A stretch of 64,000 nt of DNA from Betaproteobacteria bacterium HGW-Betaproteobacteria-7 (GCA_002840765.1 PHCE01000016.1:33603-97602), one strand, 5' to 3'; shown: positions 27,807 through 37,331, numbered from the stretch's first letter. The notes: a model not told the origin generated them from the sequence alone. Translations and numbers: made by a program.

Positions 27807-30370
27807 CCGGTACAGTCTACAAGATCGAAGTCAATCCGCAGATTCCGGAGCGCCTGGAGCGCCTTGAGGAACTTGCCAGCAATCTCTGGTATAGCTGGGA
27901 CCGGCCGACGCAGGGTCTGTTCGCCAGTCTCTCGCATCCGCTGTGGTCGGCGACCAACCACACCCCCAAGGCCTTCCTCAAGCGTGCCGACCAGAAAAGC
28001 CTTGAAGCGACGGCCGAGAACCCGGTTTTCCTCGCCGCCCTGAACCGCGTGCTGTCGGCCTACGACAGCTACCACGAGATGCCCAGCATGGCCCATGTGC
28101 ACGGCCATCCGTTCCGCGACGACGACCTGATCGCCTACTTTTGCGCCGAGTTCGGTTTCCACGAGAGCCTGCCGATCTATTCCGGCGGCCTCGGCATCCT
28201 CGCCGGCGACCACTGCAAGGCGGCCAGCGACATGGGCCTGCCCTTCATTGGCGTTGGCCTACTCTACCGCCAGGGCTACTTTTCCCAGACGCTCGACGCT
28301 AACGGCCAGCAACAGGCAACGTACGCCGATTCCGATTTCGATGACCTGCCGGTGTCGCCGGTCCACGGCGCCGACGGCCAGGAAGTGCAGGTCGCCGTCG
28401 ACCTGCCGGGACGGACGGTCAAGGCCAAGGTCTGGGAAGTCAAGGTCGGCCATGTCCGGCTGATCCTGCTTGACACCTGGCTGCCGGAAAACTCGGCGCA
28501 CGACCGCGAAATCACCCACCGCCTTTACGGCGGCGACAAGACGACGCGCATCGAGCAGGAGATCCTGCTCGGTGTCGGCGGCACCCGGGCGCTGGGCCTG
28601 CTCGGTCTCAAACCGACGGTCTGGCACGTCAATGAAGGCCACGCCGCCTTCCTGATCCTCGAACGCATCCGCCACCTGGTCGGCGACGGCCTGCCCTTCC
28701 CGGCAGCCCTCGAAGCCGTCGCTGCCAACGTCGTGTTCACCACGCACACGCCCGTGCCGGCCGGCCACGATCACTTTTCCGAGGAAATGATCCGCCACTA
28801 CTTCGCCGAATGGTGCCACGCGGTCGGCCTCGGCTGCGACACGCTGATGGCCCTCGGCGCCGAACCCGGCAAGAGCGACTTCAACATGACCGCTCTCGCC
28901 CTGCGCGGCTCGCGCCACCACAATGGCGTTTCGCGCATCCACGGTGAGGTCTCGGCCAGCATCTGCCGCTACCTTTGGCCGCAGATCCTGCCGGTCGAGA
29001 ACCCGATGGACTACGTCACCAACGGCGTCCATCTACCGACCTTCCTGGCCCCGGAGTGGTTCGAGACCTTCGAACGCTATCTCGGCATCGGCTGGCAGGA
29101 GCGGCAGACCGAACCGGGCAACTGGCGTGGCATCGCAGAAATCCCCGATGCCACCTTCTGGAGCATCCGCCAGCAGCTCAAATCGAAGCTGCTGAAACTG
29201 GTCCGCGAGCGGATTCGCAGCCAGCACCACCGCAATCAGGGCTCGCCGGCCCATCTCGACCGACTGCTGAAATACGCCGACCCGGATAACCCGAACGTCC
29301 TGACCATCGGCTTCGCCCGCCGCTTCGCCACCTACAAGCGGGCCGCCCTGCTCTTCCAGGACCCGGAGTGGCTGCGCGAGATCATCTGCCAGAACGAGCG
29401 GCCGGTACTTTTCCTCTTCGCCGGCAAGGCACATCCGGCCGATCAACCGGGCCAGGAGATCATCCGCAAGATCGCCCAGATGGCGCGCCTGCCTGAATTC
29501 GAGGGACGCATCCTGCTGCTCGAGGGCTATGATCTGCACCTGTCGCGCTCGCTGGTCGCCGGCGTGGACGTCTGGCTGAACAATCCCATCTATCCGCTTG
29601 AGGCTTCCGGCACCTCGGGCATGAAGGCAGCAATGAACGGCGCCCCCAATCTATCGGTGCTCGACGGCTGGTGGGGCGAAGCTTACGACGACAGCGGCGA
29701 AGTCAACAACGGTTGGGCGATCAAACCAGTGCCGGCGCATCTCGACGATGCCCAGCGTGACGCCGAGGAAGCCCGGTCACTGTATGAGATCCTGCAGGAT
29801 CAAGTGATCCCGACTTACTACCGCACCGGGCCGATGGGCTATTCGCCGCAGTGGGTCGCCATGTCCAAGCGCTCGATCGCCACCATCGCCCCGCGTTTCA
29901 ACGTCACCCGCATGGTTGGCGAGTACGTCAGGAAGTTCTACGCCCCGGCGGCCACACACGGCCGGCGCTATGCCACGGCCGACTTCACCGTTGCCCGCGA
30001 TGTCGCCCAATGGAAAGCCAAGGTGCGCGCCGCCTGGCCGGCGGTTCGCCTGCATCGTCTGGATAGCCCGGAGCGCCGACTGAAGTTCGGCGGCGCGCTA
30101 CATATCGAGGTCGCCGTTCAGTTGAACGGGCTGACCGCCGGCGACGTCACCGTCGAAGCCCTGTTTGGCCGCCCCGCCCACAACGGTGGCATTGGCCGGG
30201 TCCGCCATTACCCCTTGCAGTGCACCGGCGCCACACTCAACGGCGAAGCGCTTTTCACCCTCGAACTGACGCCGGAACTGTGTGGCAAGCTGGAGTACCG
30301 AATCCGCATTTTCCCGACCCATGCCGCCCTCATCCACCCTTTTGAAACCGGTCTGATGATCTGGCTATGA
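27803..30370 (+). CDS. glgP: Alpha-glucan (glycogen) phosphorylase
   Basis: GlgP releases glucose-1-phosphate from glycogen chain ends with inorganic phosphate. The 855-residue protein belongs to the GT35 subgroup that starts with a DUF3417 domain (residues 10-115). The PLP-lysine motif is GTSGMKAAMNG with K608. I chose ATG 27803, which overlaps the upstream stop; an in-frame start at 27761 lies inside the upstream gene. It is coupled to pgi by a 4-base overlap. Confidence 0.94.
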   Translation: MTGTVYKIEVNPQIPERLERLEELASNLWYSWDRPTQGLFASLSHPLWSATNHTPKAFLKRADQKSLEATAENPVFLAALNRVLSAYDSYHEMPSMAHVHGHPFRDDDLIAYFCAEFGFHESLPIYSGGLGILAGDHCKAASDMGLPFIGVGLLYRQGYFSQTLDANGQQQATYADSDFDDLPVSPVHGADGQEVQVAVDLPGRTVKAKVWEVKVGHVRLILLDTWLPENSAHDREITHRLYGGDKTTRIEQEILLGVGGTRALGLLGLKPTVWHVNEGHAAFLILERIRHLVGDGLPFPAALEAVAANVVFTTHTPVPAGHDHFSEEMIRHYFAEWCHAVGLGCDTLMALGAEPGKSDFNMTALALRGSRHHNGVSRIHGEVSASICRYLWPQILPVENPMDYVTNGVHLPTFLAPEWFETFERYLGIGWQERQTEPGNWRGIAEIPDATFWSIRQQLKSKLLKLVRERIRSQHHRNQGSPAHLDRLLKYADPDNPNVLTIGFARRFATYKRAALLFQDPEWLREIICQNERPVLFLFAGKAHPADQPGQEIIRKIAQMARLPEFEGRILLLEGYDLHLSRSLVAGVDVWLNNPIYPLEASGTSGMKAAMNGAPNLSVLDGWWGEAYDDSGEVNNGWAIKPVPAHLDDAQRDAEEARSLYEILQDQVIPTYYRTGPMGYSPQWVAMSKRSIATIAPRFNVTRMVGEYVRKFYAPAATHGRRYATADFTVARDVAQWKAKVRAAWPAVRLHRLDSPERRLKFGGALHIEVAVQLNGLTAGDVTVEALFGRPAHNGGIGRVRHYPLQCTGATLNGEALFTLELTPELCGKLEYRIRIFPTHAALIHPFETGLMIWL

Positions 30371-31944
30371 CCCTTGTCGAATCCCCCGCCTGGCTGGCCC
30401 TCGGCCGCCACGCAACAAACCTGCGCCAGCGCCACCTGCGCGACCTGTTCGCCAGCGACGGCGAACGCTTCCAGCGCTTCTCGCGACGCCACGATGGCCT
30501 GCTGCTCGATTTTTCCAAGCAGCGTATCGATGCCGACACCCATCGCCTGCTGCTCGACCTTGCCGTGGCCGCCGACGTCGATGGCTGGAAGCAGGAGATG
30601 CTCGCCGGGGCAGCGATCAACCATACCGAAGGCCGTGCCGTACGCCACATGGCACTGCGCGCCGGCGCCCATGCCCCCGCCGAGGTGCGCGCCGTACTCG
30701 AGCGCCTGCAGGCCTGCTGCGACAGCATCCATGGTGGCGCCTGGCGCGGCTGGTCCGGCGAACACATCACCGACATCGTCAATATCGGCATCGGTGGCTC
30801 CGACCTCGGTCCGCGCATGGCCGCCCGCGCCTTGGCGGCACAGCAGCAACCCGACCTGCGCGTGCATTTCATCGCCAATGTCGACGGTGCCGACATCGCC
30901 CCGCTGCTCGCCCGCCTCAATCCGCGCAGCACGCTGTTCATCATCGCCAGCAAGACCTTCACCACCCTGGAAACGCTGACCAACGCCGCCACCGCCCGCG
31001 CCTGGCTGCTTGCCACGGCCGGTGACGAAACCGCGGTAGCCCAGCATTTCATCGCAATTTCCACCAACCGCCAGCTGACCCGCCAGTTCGGCATCGCCGA
31101 CGAGAACGTCTTCGAATTCTGGGACTGGGTTGGCGGCCGCTTCTCCCTGTGGTCGGCCATCGGCCTTTCCCTGGCCCTGGCCATTGGTTGGCGCCAGTTC
31201 GAACAGCTGCTGGCCGGCGCCCGCAGCATGGACGAGCACTTCATCAACGCGCCGCCGGCCGACAATCTACCGCTGACGCTGGCCCTGCTCAGCCTGTGGA
31301 ACACCGATTTCCTCGGCGCCGGCAGTGCCGCCGTGCTGCCCTACAGCCAGTCACTGCAATTGCTGCCGGCCTATCTGCAGCAGCTGGAAATGGAGAGCAA
31401 CGGCAAGCGCACCGACCGTGCCGGCCAGCCCATTGCCGTGCCGACCTGCCCAATCATCTGGGGCGACGCCGGCACCAACGGCCAGCACTCCTTCTACCAG
31501 TTGCTGCATCAGGGCGGCCAGCTCGTTCCCTGCGACTTCATTGCCCTGCGTGACGCCGACTTCCCCTTGCCCGGCCATCACCGGACGCTGCTCGCCAATT
31601 GCCTGGCCCAGTCGGCCGCTCTTGCCTTCGGCCAGAACGCCGACGAGCTGCGGGCTGCCGGCGTCGCCGAAAGCCTGTTGCCCTACAAGCTGTTCCCCGG
31701 CAACCAGCCATCGAACACGCTGCTGCTGCCCGCCCTGAACGCCTACACCCTGGGCCAGTTACTTGCCCTGTACGAGCACAAGGTGTTCTGCCTGGGCGTG
31801 CTCTGGAACCTCAATTCCTTCGACCAGTGGGGTGTCGAGCTCGGCAAGCAACTGGCCGGGCAACTGGCCCCGCTGCTCGCAGCCGGTAGCGACGACAGTG
31901 CCTTCGACAGCTCGACCCGCGGCCTCCTGGCGGCGTTGCGCTGA
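30367..31944 (+). CDS. pgi: Glucose-6-phosphate isomerase
   Basis: Pgi interconverts glucose-6-phosphate and fructose-6-phosphate. The 525-residue protein has the family segments IGGSDLGPRMAARAL, IIASKTFTTLET and GTNGQHSFYQLLHQG, which contain the phosphate-binding and catalytic residues. It is translationally coupled on both sides (glgP and glgA). Its place inside the operon links glycogen breakdown directly to glycolysis. Confidence 0.96.
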   Translation: MTLVESPAWLALGRHATNLRQRHLRDLFASDGERFQRFSRRHDGLLLDFSKQRIDADTHRLLLDLAVAADVDGWKQEMLAGAAINHTEGRAVRHMALRAGAHAPAEVRAVLERLQACCDSIHGGAWRGWSGEHITDIVNIGIGGSDLGPRMAARALAAQQQPDLRVHFIANVDGADIAPLLARLNPRSTLFIIASKTFTTLETLTNAATARAWLLATAGDETAVAQHFIAISTNRQLTRQFGIADENVFEFWDWVGGRFSLWSAIGLSLALAIGWRQFEQLLAGARSMDEHFINAPPADNLPLTLALLSLWNTDFLGAGSAAVLPYSQSLQLLPAYLQQLEMESNGKRTDRAGQPIAVPTCPIIWGDAGTNGQHSFYQLLHQGGQLVPCDFIALRDADFPLPGHHRTLLANCLAQSAALAFGQNADELRAAGVAESLLPYKLFPGNQPSNTLLLPALNAYTLGQLLALYEHKVFCLGVLWNLNSFDQWGVELGKQLAGQLAPLLAAGSDDSAFDSSTRGLLAALR

Positions 31945-33404
31945 TGACCAAAGCCCCGGCCATCCTCTTTGCCACGTCGGAAATGGCCCCCTGGGTCAAG
32001 ACCGGCGGACTCGGCGATGTCGCCGCCGCACTGCCGGTCGCGCTGCGCCGGGCGGGCCACGACCTGCGCGTACTGCTGCCGTTCTACCCGGCCCTGCAGC
32101 AAGCCTTTCCGCAGGCCAAACAGATCGCCGCAATACCACCGTTGGCGCCGGCCCTGCCCGCTGCCCGCCTGCTGGCCGCCGAAGACAATGGCCTGCCGTT
32201 ACTGCTGCTCGACTGCCCGGAACTGTATCAGCGCCCGGGCAACCCCTACCTGGCGGCGGATGGACTCGACTGGCCGGACAACGCCAGCCGCTTCGGCCTG
32301 CTCTCACGCGTCGCCGCCCTGCTCGGCCAAGCGGCCTCACCGCTCGCCTGGCGCCCCGACATCGTACACGCCAACGACTGGCAAACCGCCCTGGCACCGG
32401 CCTGGCTGCATTACCAAGGCGGCGCCGCCAGCATCGTCACCGTGCACAACATCGCCTTTCAAGGCTGCTACCCGGCAGCGACCCGGGCCGCACTCGGCCT
32501 GCCGGAAGCTGCCTGGCGCTTCGATGGCGTCGAGTATCACGGCCAGGTTTCCTTCCTCAAGGCCGGCCTGCAACTGGCCTCGCTGATTTCCACCGTCAGC
32601 CCGACCTACGCCCGGGAAATCCAGGACGAGGAATTTGGCTACGGCCTCGCCCCCTTGCTGCGCCACCGCCGGGATCATCTGCACGGCATTCTTAATGGCG
32701 TCGACACGGAAATCTGGAACCCAGCCACCGACCCGTCCCTGGCCGCCCATTACGCGGCCAACCGGCTGGCGGCCAAACGCGCCAACAAACTGGCCCTGCA
32801 ACGCGCGATGGGCCTCGCCGAGAGCGCCGACCGGCCGCTGTTCGGTGTCATCAGCCGGCTGACGGCGCAGAAGGGGTTGGACCTGCTGCTCACCATCGGC
32901 GACGGCATCCCGCACCTGCCGGCGCAACTCGCCGTCCTCGGCAGTGGCGACAAGGCGATGGAGGCAGGCTTCCTGGCACTGGCCGAGCGTCACCCCGGAC
33001 AGATCGCCGTCAGTCTGAAATTTGACGAGGATCTGGCCCACCGCATCGAAGCTGGCGCCGACTGCTTCCTGATGCCTTCGCGCTTCGAGCCCTGCGGCCT
33101 GAACCAGATGTACAGCCTGCGCTACGGCACCCCGCCGCTGGTCCAGGCAACCGGCGGTCTGGCCGACACGGTCGTCGATGTCAGCGCGGCAACACTCGCC
33201 GACCGGACGGCCAACGGCTTCATCATGGCCGATGGTAGCGCCCATGCCCTGTGGCAGGCCATGGAGCGCGCCACCACCACCTGGCAGGACAAGCGCTTGT
33301 GGCAGCGCATCCAGCAGAACGGCATGCGCCGCGATTTTTCCTGGTCGCATGCTGCCACCGAATACAGCCAACTCTACCGCGACGCCCTCGCCACCCGGAC
33401 CTGA
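31944..33404 (+). CDS. glgA: Glycogen synthase (ADP-glucose)
   Basis: GlgA extends alpha-1,4 chains from ADP-glucose. The 486-residue GT5 enzyme has the ADP-glucose-binding KTGGLGDV (K19), HANDWQTAL, and the C-terminal catalytic region SRFEPCGLNQMYSLRYGT. It starts on the last base of pgi and is the last glycogen gene in the rightward operon; folA follows 11 bases later. Confidence 0.97.
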   Translation: MTKAPAILFATSEMAPWVKTGGLGDVAAALPVALRRAGHDLRVLLPFYPALQQAFPQAKQIAAIPPLAPALPAARLLAAEDNGLPLLLLDCPELYQRPGNPYLAADGLDWPDNASRFGLLSRVAALLGQAASPLAWRPDIVHANDWQTALAPAWLHYQGGAASIVTVHNIAFQGCYPAATRAALGLPEAAWRFDGVEYHGQVSFLKAGLQLASLISTVSPTYAREIQDEEFGYGLAPLLRHRRDHLHGILNGVDTEIWNPATDPSLAAHYAANRLAAKRANKLALQRAMGLAESADRPLFGVISRLTAQKGLDLLLTIGDGIPHLPAQLAVLGSGDKAMEAGFLALAERHPGQIAVSLKFDEDLAHRIEAGADCFLMPSRFEPCGLNQMYSLRYGTPPLVQATGGLADTVVDVSAATLADRTANGFIMADGSAHALWQAMERATTTWQDKRLWQRIQQNGMRRDFSWSHAATEYSQLYRDALATRT

Positions 33405-33415
33405 AAGCCCAGCGC

Positions 33416-33916
33416 ATGCCCGAAATCATCATCATCGCCGCCGTCGCCAAAAATCGCGTCATCGGCAAAGACAACCAACTGCTCTGGAACATCCCCGAGG
33501 ACATGGCGCATTTCAAGGCGCTGACCCAGGGCCACGCAGTCCTGATGGGCCGCAAGACCTGGGAATCACTGCCCGAACGCTTTCGCCCACTGCCCGGCCG
33601 ACGCAACATCGTGATCACCCGGCAGGCCGACTACGCCGCGCCCGGCGCCGTGCGCGCTGCCTCGTTGGACGAGGGCATAGCCGCCGCACACGATGCTGAA
33701 AAGCTGTTCATCATCGGCGGCGCAGAAATTTACGCCCAGGCCATGACGCTGGCCGATACGCTGGAAATCACCGAGGTTGGCCTGCAACCCGAGGGCGATG
33801 CGTGGTTTCCGGAAATCTCACCGGCGCGATGGACTTGCTGCGCCAGTGAGGCCATCACCTCCCGTGCGGGTCCCGAGGTGCGTTTTCAGACCTTTCGTCC
33901 AGCCAGCGCCGGCTGA
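33416..33916 (+). CDS. folA: Dihydrofolate reductase
   Basis: FolA reduces dihydrofolate, the product of ThyA, with NADPH. The 166-residue protein has the family N-terminus IIIIAAVAKNRVIGKDNQL, LLWNIPEDMAHFK, MGRKTWESLP and the IIGGAEIYAQA motif. I chose ATG 33416; the frame is open much further upstream but only across glgA. It sits 11 bases after glgA, so it is probably read from the glycogen transcript unless it has its own promoter inside glgA. Confidence 0.96.
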   Translation: MPEIIIIAAVAKNRVIGKDNQLLWNIPEDMAHFKALTQGHAVLMGRKTWESLPERFRPLPGRRNIVITRQADYAAPGAVRAASLDEGIAAAHDAEKLFIIGGAEIYAQAMTLADTLEITEVGLQPEGDAWFPEISPARWTCCASEAITSRAGPEVRFQTFRPASAG

Positions 33917-33921
33917 CCCGA

Positions 33922-35238
33922 TCAGCGCCCGAGGGCCGCAGCACCAACCACTGTGGGCTCGTTGAACGGCGTCACGGCATAGCTGATGCCTACGTATTCC
34001 GCGTTGCTGCCAACAAACATGCCGCTTGCCATGCCGCTGCCCAAATTGCCATCGCTCAAGCTCGTAATATTGAAGGATGGGCTGCGCGTCGTCGGACTCA
34101 GTGAGCCGTTGAAAACGTAGTTGGCCGAGTTGATATTCAAACCCAGCGCCAATGCCAGTTCCATACTCCCACCGGAAAACATCGCGACCATGCTGCCTGA
34201 GGTCAATGTCCCGGCAACACCACTGCTATTGATCGGCGTCGTCGCCCCGCCGTTGGCCAAGCTATAGGTGTAGGTGCCATCTCCCAGGCCGGTCAGATTG
34301 GCGAGTGAAGTCATCTGCCCAATCACATAATGAAAATTGGGCAATACCGACGCATCCTCCTTGATCGCGGCAGTCCAGCGCCCCCAACCGATCACGCCGT
34401 CGCGGCTGCCCGACTCGGCCGCACCCGAGGCGATCTGATAGGTTTGCACGCCAGCATCCGCGAACAGCAGCAGATCACCCGAATCGAACTGCGCCGTTAC
34501 GTTTCCGGCGCTCTGCGGGGTGGACGAATTGCTGGCGAACTGCATGGTGTAGCCGGGACCCGAGGCCATCCCGCCACGCTGGAGACTCTCGTCGCCGGAA
34601 GAAAAGACCGGCCGGACATCGGCCAGGAGCGGCTGCGCCGGATCCAGGCGCGGCCGGCTATCGGTCAGCCTGGGCAGCTCCTGATTGCCGCGCACGATCG
34701 CCGCCTCGCCGCTGGCGACGATCAGGCATCCGGCCTGATTGCAGACCTCGATACGCCCCTCCCCAGTAGCAATGGCCACCGTCTCGGGATCAACATAACT
34801 GACGGTGTATTCGGTTCCGCGGATGCCGATGGTCGCCACCGAGGTGCTGACTTTGTAATTGTCACGATTGGCGCGCCCGATCAATCCGGTCAATGTACGC
34901 AGCCCACCTTTCAGGAGCCGGAAGAATCCGCGCTCCTCGCCATCCACCTTGCCGGCAAAACGATACTCATCGAGATGAAATTCGCTTTGCGGTTGCAGGG
35001 AAACCATGGCGCCATCGGAAAATCGCATTTGGGCTCGACCTGCACGCCCAGTCAGAACGGTGTCCCCCGCCTGCAATTCGCTGCCCTTGGTCAGGGAACG
35101 CAGCTCCCCGCTGGCCGACCTGGCATTTACGTCGCCGCTGGCAAAATCGAGGCGGGCGGCCCCTGCGGCCAGCACCTGCACAGGTAGCAGCAAGACCAGC
35201 AAGGGCAGCAGACGCTTGCGGAAAATAACTTGGTTCAT
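33922..35238 (-). CDS. Secreted FecR-domain protein with TbpB-like C-terminal domain
   Basis: The 438-residue protein starts with a signal peptide (ends VLAAGA), then a FecR domain (about 30-180) containing KGGLRTLTGLIGR and VATIGIRGTEYTVSY. The C-terminal third is Gly/Ser/Thr-rich beta sequence; its end, GMFVGSNAEYVG and then VVGAAALGR, resembles the end of TbpB-type barrel domains carried by type XI secretion cargo. It lacks the transmembrane helix and sigma-factor neighbour of true FecR regulators. It starts 14 bases after the TPR-barrel gene, with a good AGGAG site. The cargo role is inference. Confidence 0.75.
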   Translation of the reverse strand: MNQVIFRKRLLPLLVLLLPVQVLAAGAARLDFASGDVNARSASGELRSLTKGSELQAGDTVLTGRAGRAQMRFSDGAMVSLQPQSEFHLDEYRFAGKVDGEERGFFRLLKGGLRTLTGLIGRANRDNYKVSTSVATIGIRGTEYTVSYVDPETVAIATGEGRIEVCNQAGCLIVASGEAAIVRGNQELPRLTDSRPRLDPAQPLLADVRPVFSSGDESLQRGGMASGPGYTMQFASNSSTPQSAGNVTAQFDSGDLLLFADAGVQTYQIASGAAESGSRDGVIGWGRWTAAIKEDASVLPNFHYVIGQMTSLANLTGLGDGTYTYSLANGGATTPINSSGVAGTLTSGSMVAMFSGGSMELALALGLNINSANYVFNGSLSPTTRSPSFNITSLSDGNLGSGMASGMFVGSNAEYVGISYAVTPFNEPTVVGAAALGR

Positions 35239-35252
35239 CGCAATTCTCCTGA

Positions 35253-36566
35253 TCAGAACTCGCGACGGATAGCGATCGATACCACTTCCCGGTGGTAGTC
35301 GTTGAGTTCGAGATTGGATTTGTTATAGGTCAACGTAAGCTGCGGCGTCAGGGTCCAGTCCTTCGATAACGCATAGTTAACACCGAGCAGCGCACCGTAC
35401 TGGTCGTCCAGGCGCCGGACATCGCCCGGCTGGTTGCGCGAATAGTCGCGCCGTTCGTAGGAAACACCGGCAAAAGCAATCGTCTCTTGAGCCAAGTTGA
35501 GGCGCCCGCCGAGGCGCATGCCATAGCCATCAAAATCATACTGTTTGACGTTGTTTGCCTCAGGCTTTTCCTGAACCAGATAGGCACTGGCAAAGCCGAC
35601 CGCACCATCGCGCCACATATGGGCGTAGGAAGCGCCGGCCAGATAACGGTCGACGTCGCGCGTACGATTGGTCAGGTAGTTCAGCTGCGCGTACTGACCA
35701 AAGACGCTGACCTGATTGCGGGCGTCGAGGTTGTACTGCCACTGGCCGGTGAGGCCGACAACGTTCCGGTAACGGACGCCATCAACAGTGACCTGCCCCC
35801 CTTGGCCCATCACGGTCACGACATTCTTGCCGGCCGAAAAGACAACGCCGAGGTTGGCATCGAGGCCGCCCAAATTGAAGTGCGACTTCTCGAAGTTGCT
35901 TCTATACGACCCGGACAGCCCGGCCAGTAACGAGACTCCCGAAGCCAGCGGCAATTTGCCGTTGATCCCCGCCGCGAGCTGGCCGAAGCCATCCTCGTTA
36001 GCCTTGATCTCGGCCGGCAGCGGGATGCTGAAACCACTCGGGAAAGTGATGCTGGAACGGTTGGGGCCGGCATTGACGTTCGAGTCATAGCCGATCTGCG
36101 CTTCGACATAGCCGTTGAGGCTGGCTCGGTCGCCGCCATCCAGGCGATTGGCGAGCGCGATGTAGCGCTCGAGGGTCAAGGAGACATCGGCAGGCACACC
36201 TTGGCGCTGGACATTTTCGAACTCCTGGCGGGCGGTCGCAACCTCGCCGAGCGTCAGGTAGGCCCGCGCGATCTCTGCCCGTGCACGGATGTGGGCAGGG
36301 TCAACTGCCAGTACGCGCTCCAGCGCGAATACAGCGCGCGTATTTTCCCCAACCTCGAGCGCGGCCAGACCCAGCAGGAAATCGTAGCCCACCTCGCCGG
36401 CTCGATCACTCTCGCGCGGTTCGAGCAGCGCGTAGGCCGCCCGTCCCTGACCGCCATTGAGCAAGACCCGCGCCTCATCGGTCAGTTGATCGGCAATCGC
36501 CGTCGAGCAGCCGACGGCAGCCAGCAGGCAGGGCACCCCAAAGCGTGCCACGCGGAATAGTCGCAT
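35253..36566 (-). CDS. TPR plus beta-barrel outer-membrane protein, Slam/type XI secretion-like
   Basis: The 437-residue protein has a signal peptide (cut near STAIA), helical TPR-like repeats to about residue 150 (LGLAALEVGENTRAVFALER, ARAYLTLGEVATARQEFENV), and a C-terminal region of alternating beta strands that ends in Phe, as outer-membrane barrels do. GYVEAQIGYDSNVNAGPN at the start of the barrel resembles the DUF560/Slam family, which moves lipoproteins or hemophilins to the cell surface. I chose ATG 36566 after a G-rich ribosome site; the preceding TTG is less likely. It is flanked by two FecR-domain genes. Confidence 0.75.
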   Translation of the reverse strand: MRLFRVARFGVPCLLAAVGCSTAIADQLTDEARVLLNGGQGRAAYALLEPRESDRAGEVGYDFLLGLAALEVGENTRAVFALERVLAVDPAHIRARAEIARAYLTLGEVATARQEFENVQRQGVPADVSLTLERYIALANRLDGGDRASLNGYVEAQIGYDSNVNAGPNRSSITFPSGFSIPLPAEIKANEDGFGQLAAGINGKLPLASGVSLLAGLSGSYRSNFEKSHFNLGGLDANLGVVFSAGKNVVTVMGQGGQVTVDGVRYRNVVGLTGQWQYNLDARNQVSVFGQYAQLNYLTNRTRDVDRYLAGASYAHMWRDGAVGFASAYLVQEKPEANNVKQYDFDGYGMRLGGRLNLAQETIAFAGVSYERRDYSRNQPGDVRRLDDQYGALLGVNYALSKDWTLTPQLTLTYNKSNLELNDYHREVVSIAIRREF

Positions 36567-36597
36567 CAAGCTTCCCCCCTATTTCTGAAACTCTAAC

Positions 36598-37311
36598 TTA
36601 AGGCCTATACGATTGGCCAGGGTAATGCTGCGGAGAAGGCGGAGGCGGAGCTTGCGGAGGTGGCTGCATGGGCTGTACCTCACGGACGACGGGCGTTTCC
36701 GGAACTGCCCCTTCGCTGTTCAACTGCCGACCGGCAGCCTCGTCGCGCAATTCCGGCCGGACGCCCGCAGCCCTGACCCAGACCGTTTCGCTCGGCGCAA
36801 CATCACGACAGGCGACCTCACTGCAGACCTCGACCAGACCCGCATAAGTTGTGACGAAGAGGCCCGACTCATCAAGCAGGGCACCGAACTCGGTACCACG
36901 GATGCCGATGGTGGCCACTGAGGTGCCGATCCGGTACTGGCTGCGTTCCTTCCTGCCTAGCCAGCCGGTTACCGTTCGCAAGCCGCCCTTGAGCAGCGTC
37001 ATCAGCACGCCGTCGTCGGCGACGGCACGCGCGCTGCCGCTGTACTGGAAACGATCGATACGGAAGCGGGTGGCCGGTTGCAGGGACATAGTCGCCCCGT
37101 CGCGATAGCGCAGTTGCACCCGACCGTCAGCCGTGTCGATGGTTTCGCCGGCAGCGATTTCGCTCCCGCGGACCAATGAGCGAATGCGACCATCGGTGGC
37201 GATCACTTGCGGCTGGCCGGTGAGAAACACCACCGTCGCCGCCACCCCGGCCATGGCCGGCACTGAACAAAGCAGCCACAGGCAGAAACCGGCGGCCAAT
37301 CGACGCAACAT
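36598..37311 (-). CDS. Small secreted FecR-domain protein
   Basis: The 237-residue protein has a signal peptide (ends AMAGVA), a FecR domain (about 20-170; KGGLRTVTGWLGR, VATIGIRGTEFGALL), a short CSEVACRD segment with a possible disulphide, and a Pro-rich tail with a run of PPP. There is no membrane helix and no FecI-type sigma factor nearby. It is the first of three leftward genes with 21-32 base gaps. The FecR domain is closely similar to that of the other FecR protein, suggesting duplication. I chose the start after a run of six G. Confidence 0.8.
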   Translation of the reverse strand: MLRRLAAGFCLWLLCSVPAMAGVAATVVFLTGQPQVIATDGRIRSLVRGSEIAAGETIDTADGRVQLRYRDGATMSLQPATRFRIDRFQYSGSARAVADDGVLMTLLKGGLRTVTGWLGRKERSQYRIGTSVATIGIRGTEFGALLDESGLFVTTYAGLVEVCSEVACRDVAPSETVWVRAAGVRPELRDEAAGRQLNSEGAVPETPVVREVQPMQPPPQAPPPPSPQHYPGQSYRP

Positions 37312-37331
37312 GAATTCCCCCCCGAGAATGA

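Noticed and set aside
33922..37311. FecR proteins as iron-signalling anti-sigma factors
   Set aside because: There is no FecI-type sigma factor or TonB-dependent receptor, and both proteins have signal peptides without an inner-membrane helix.
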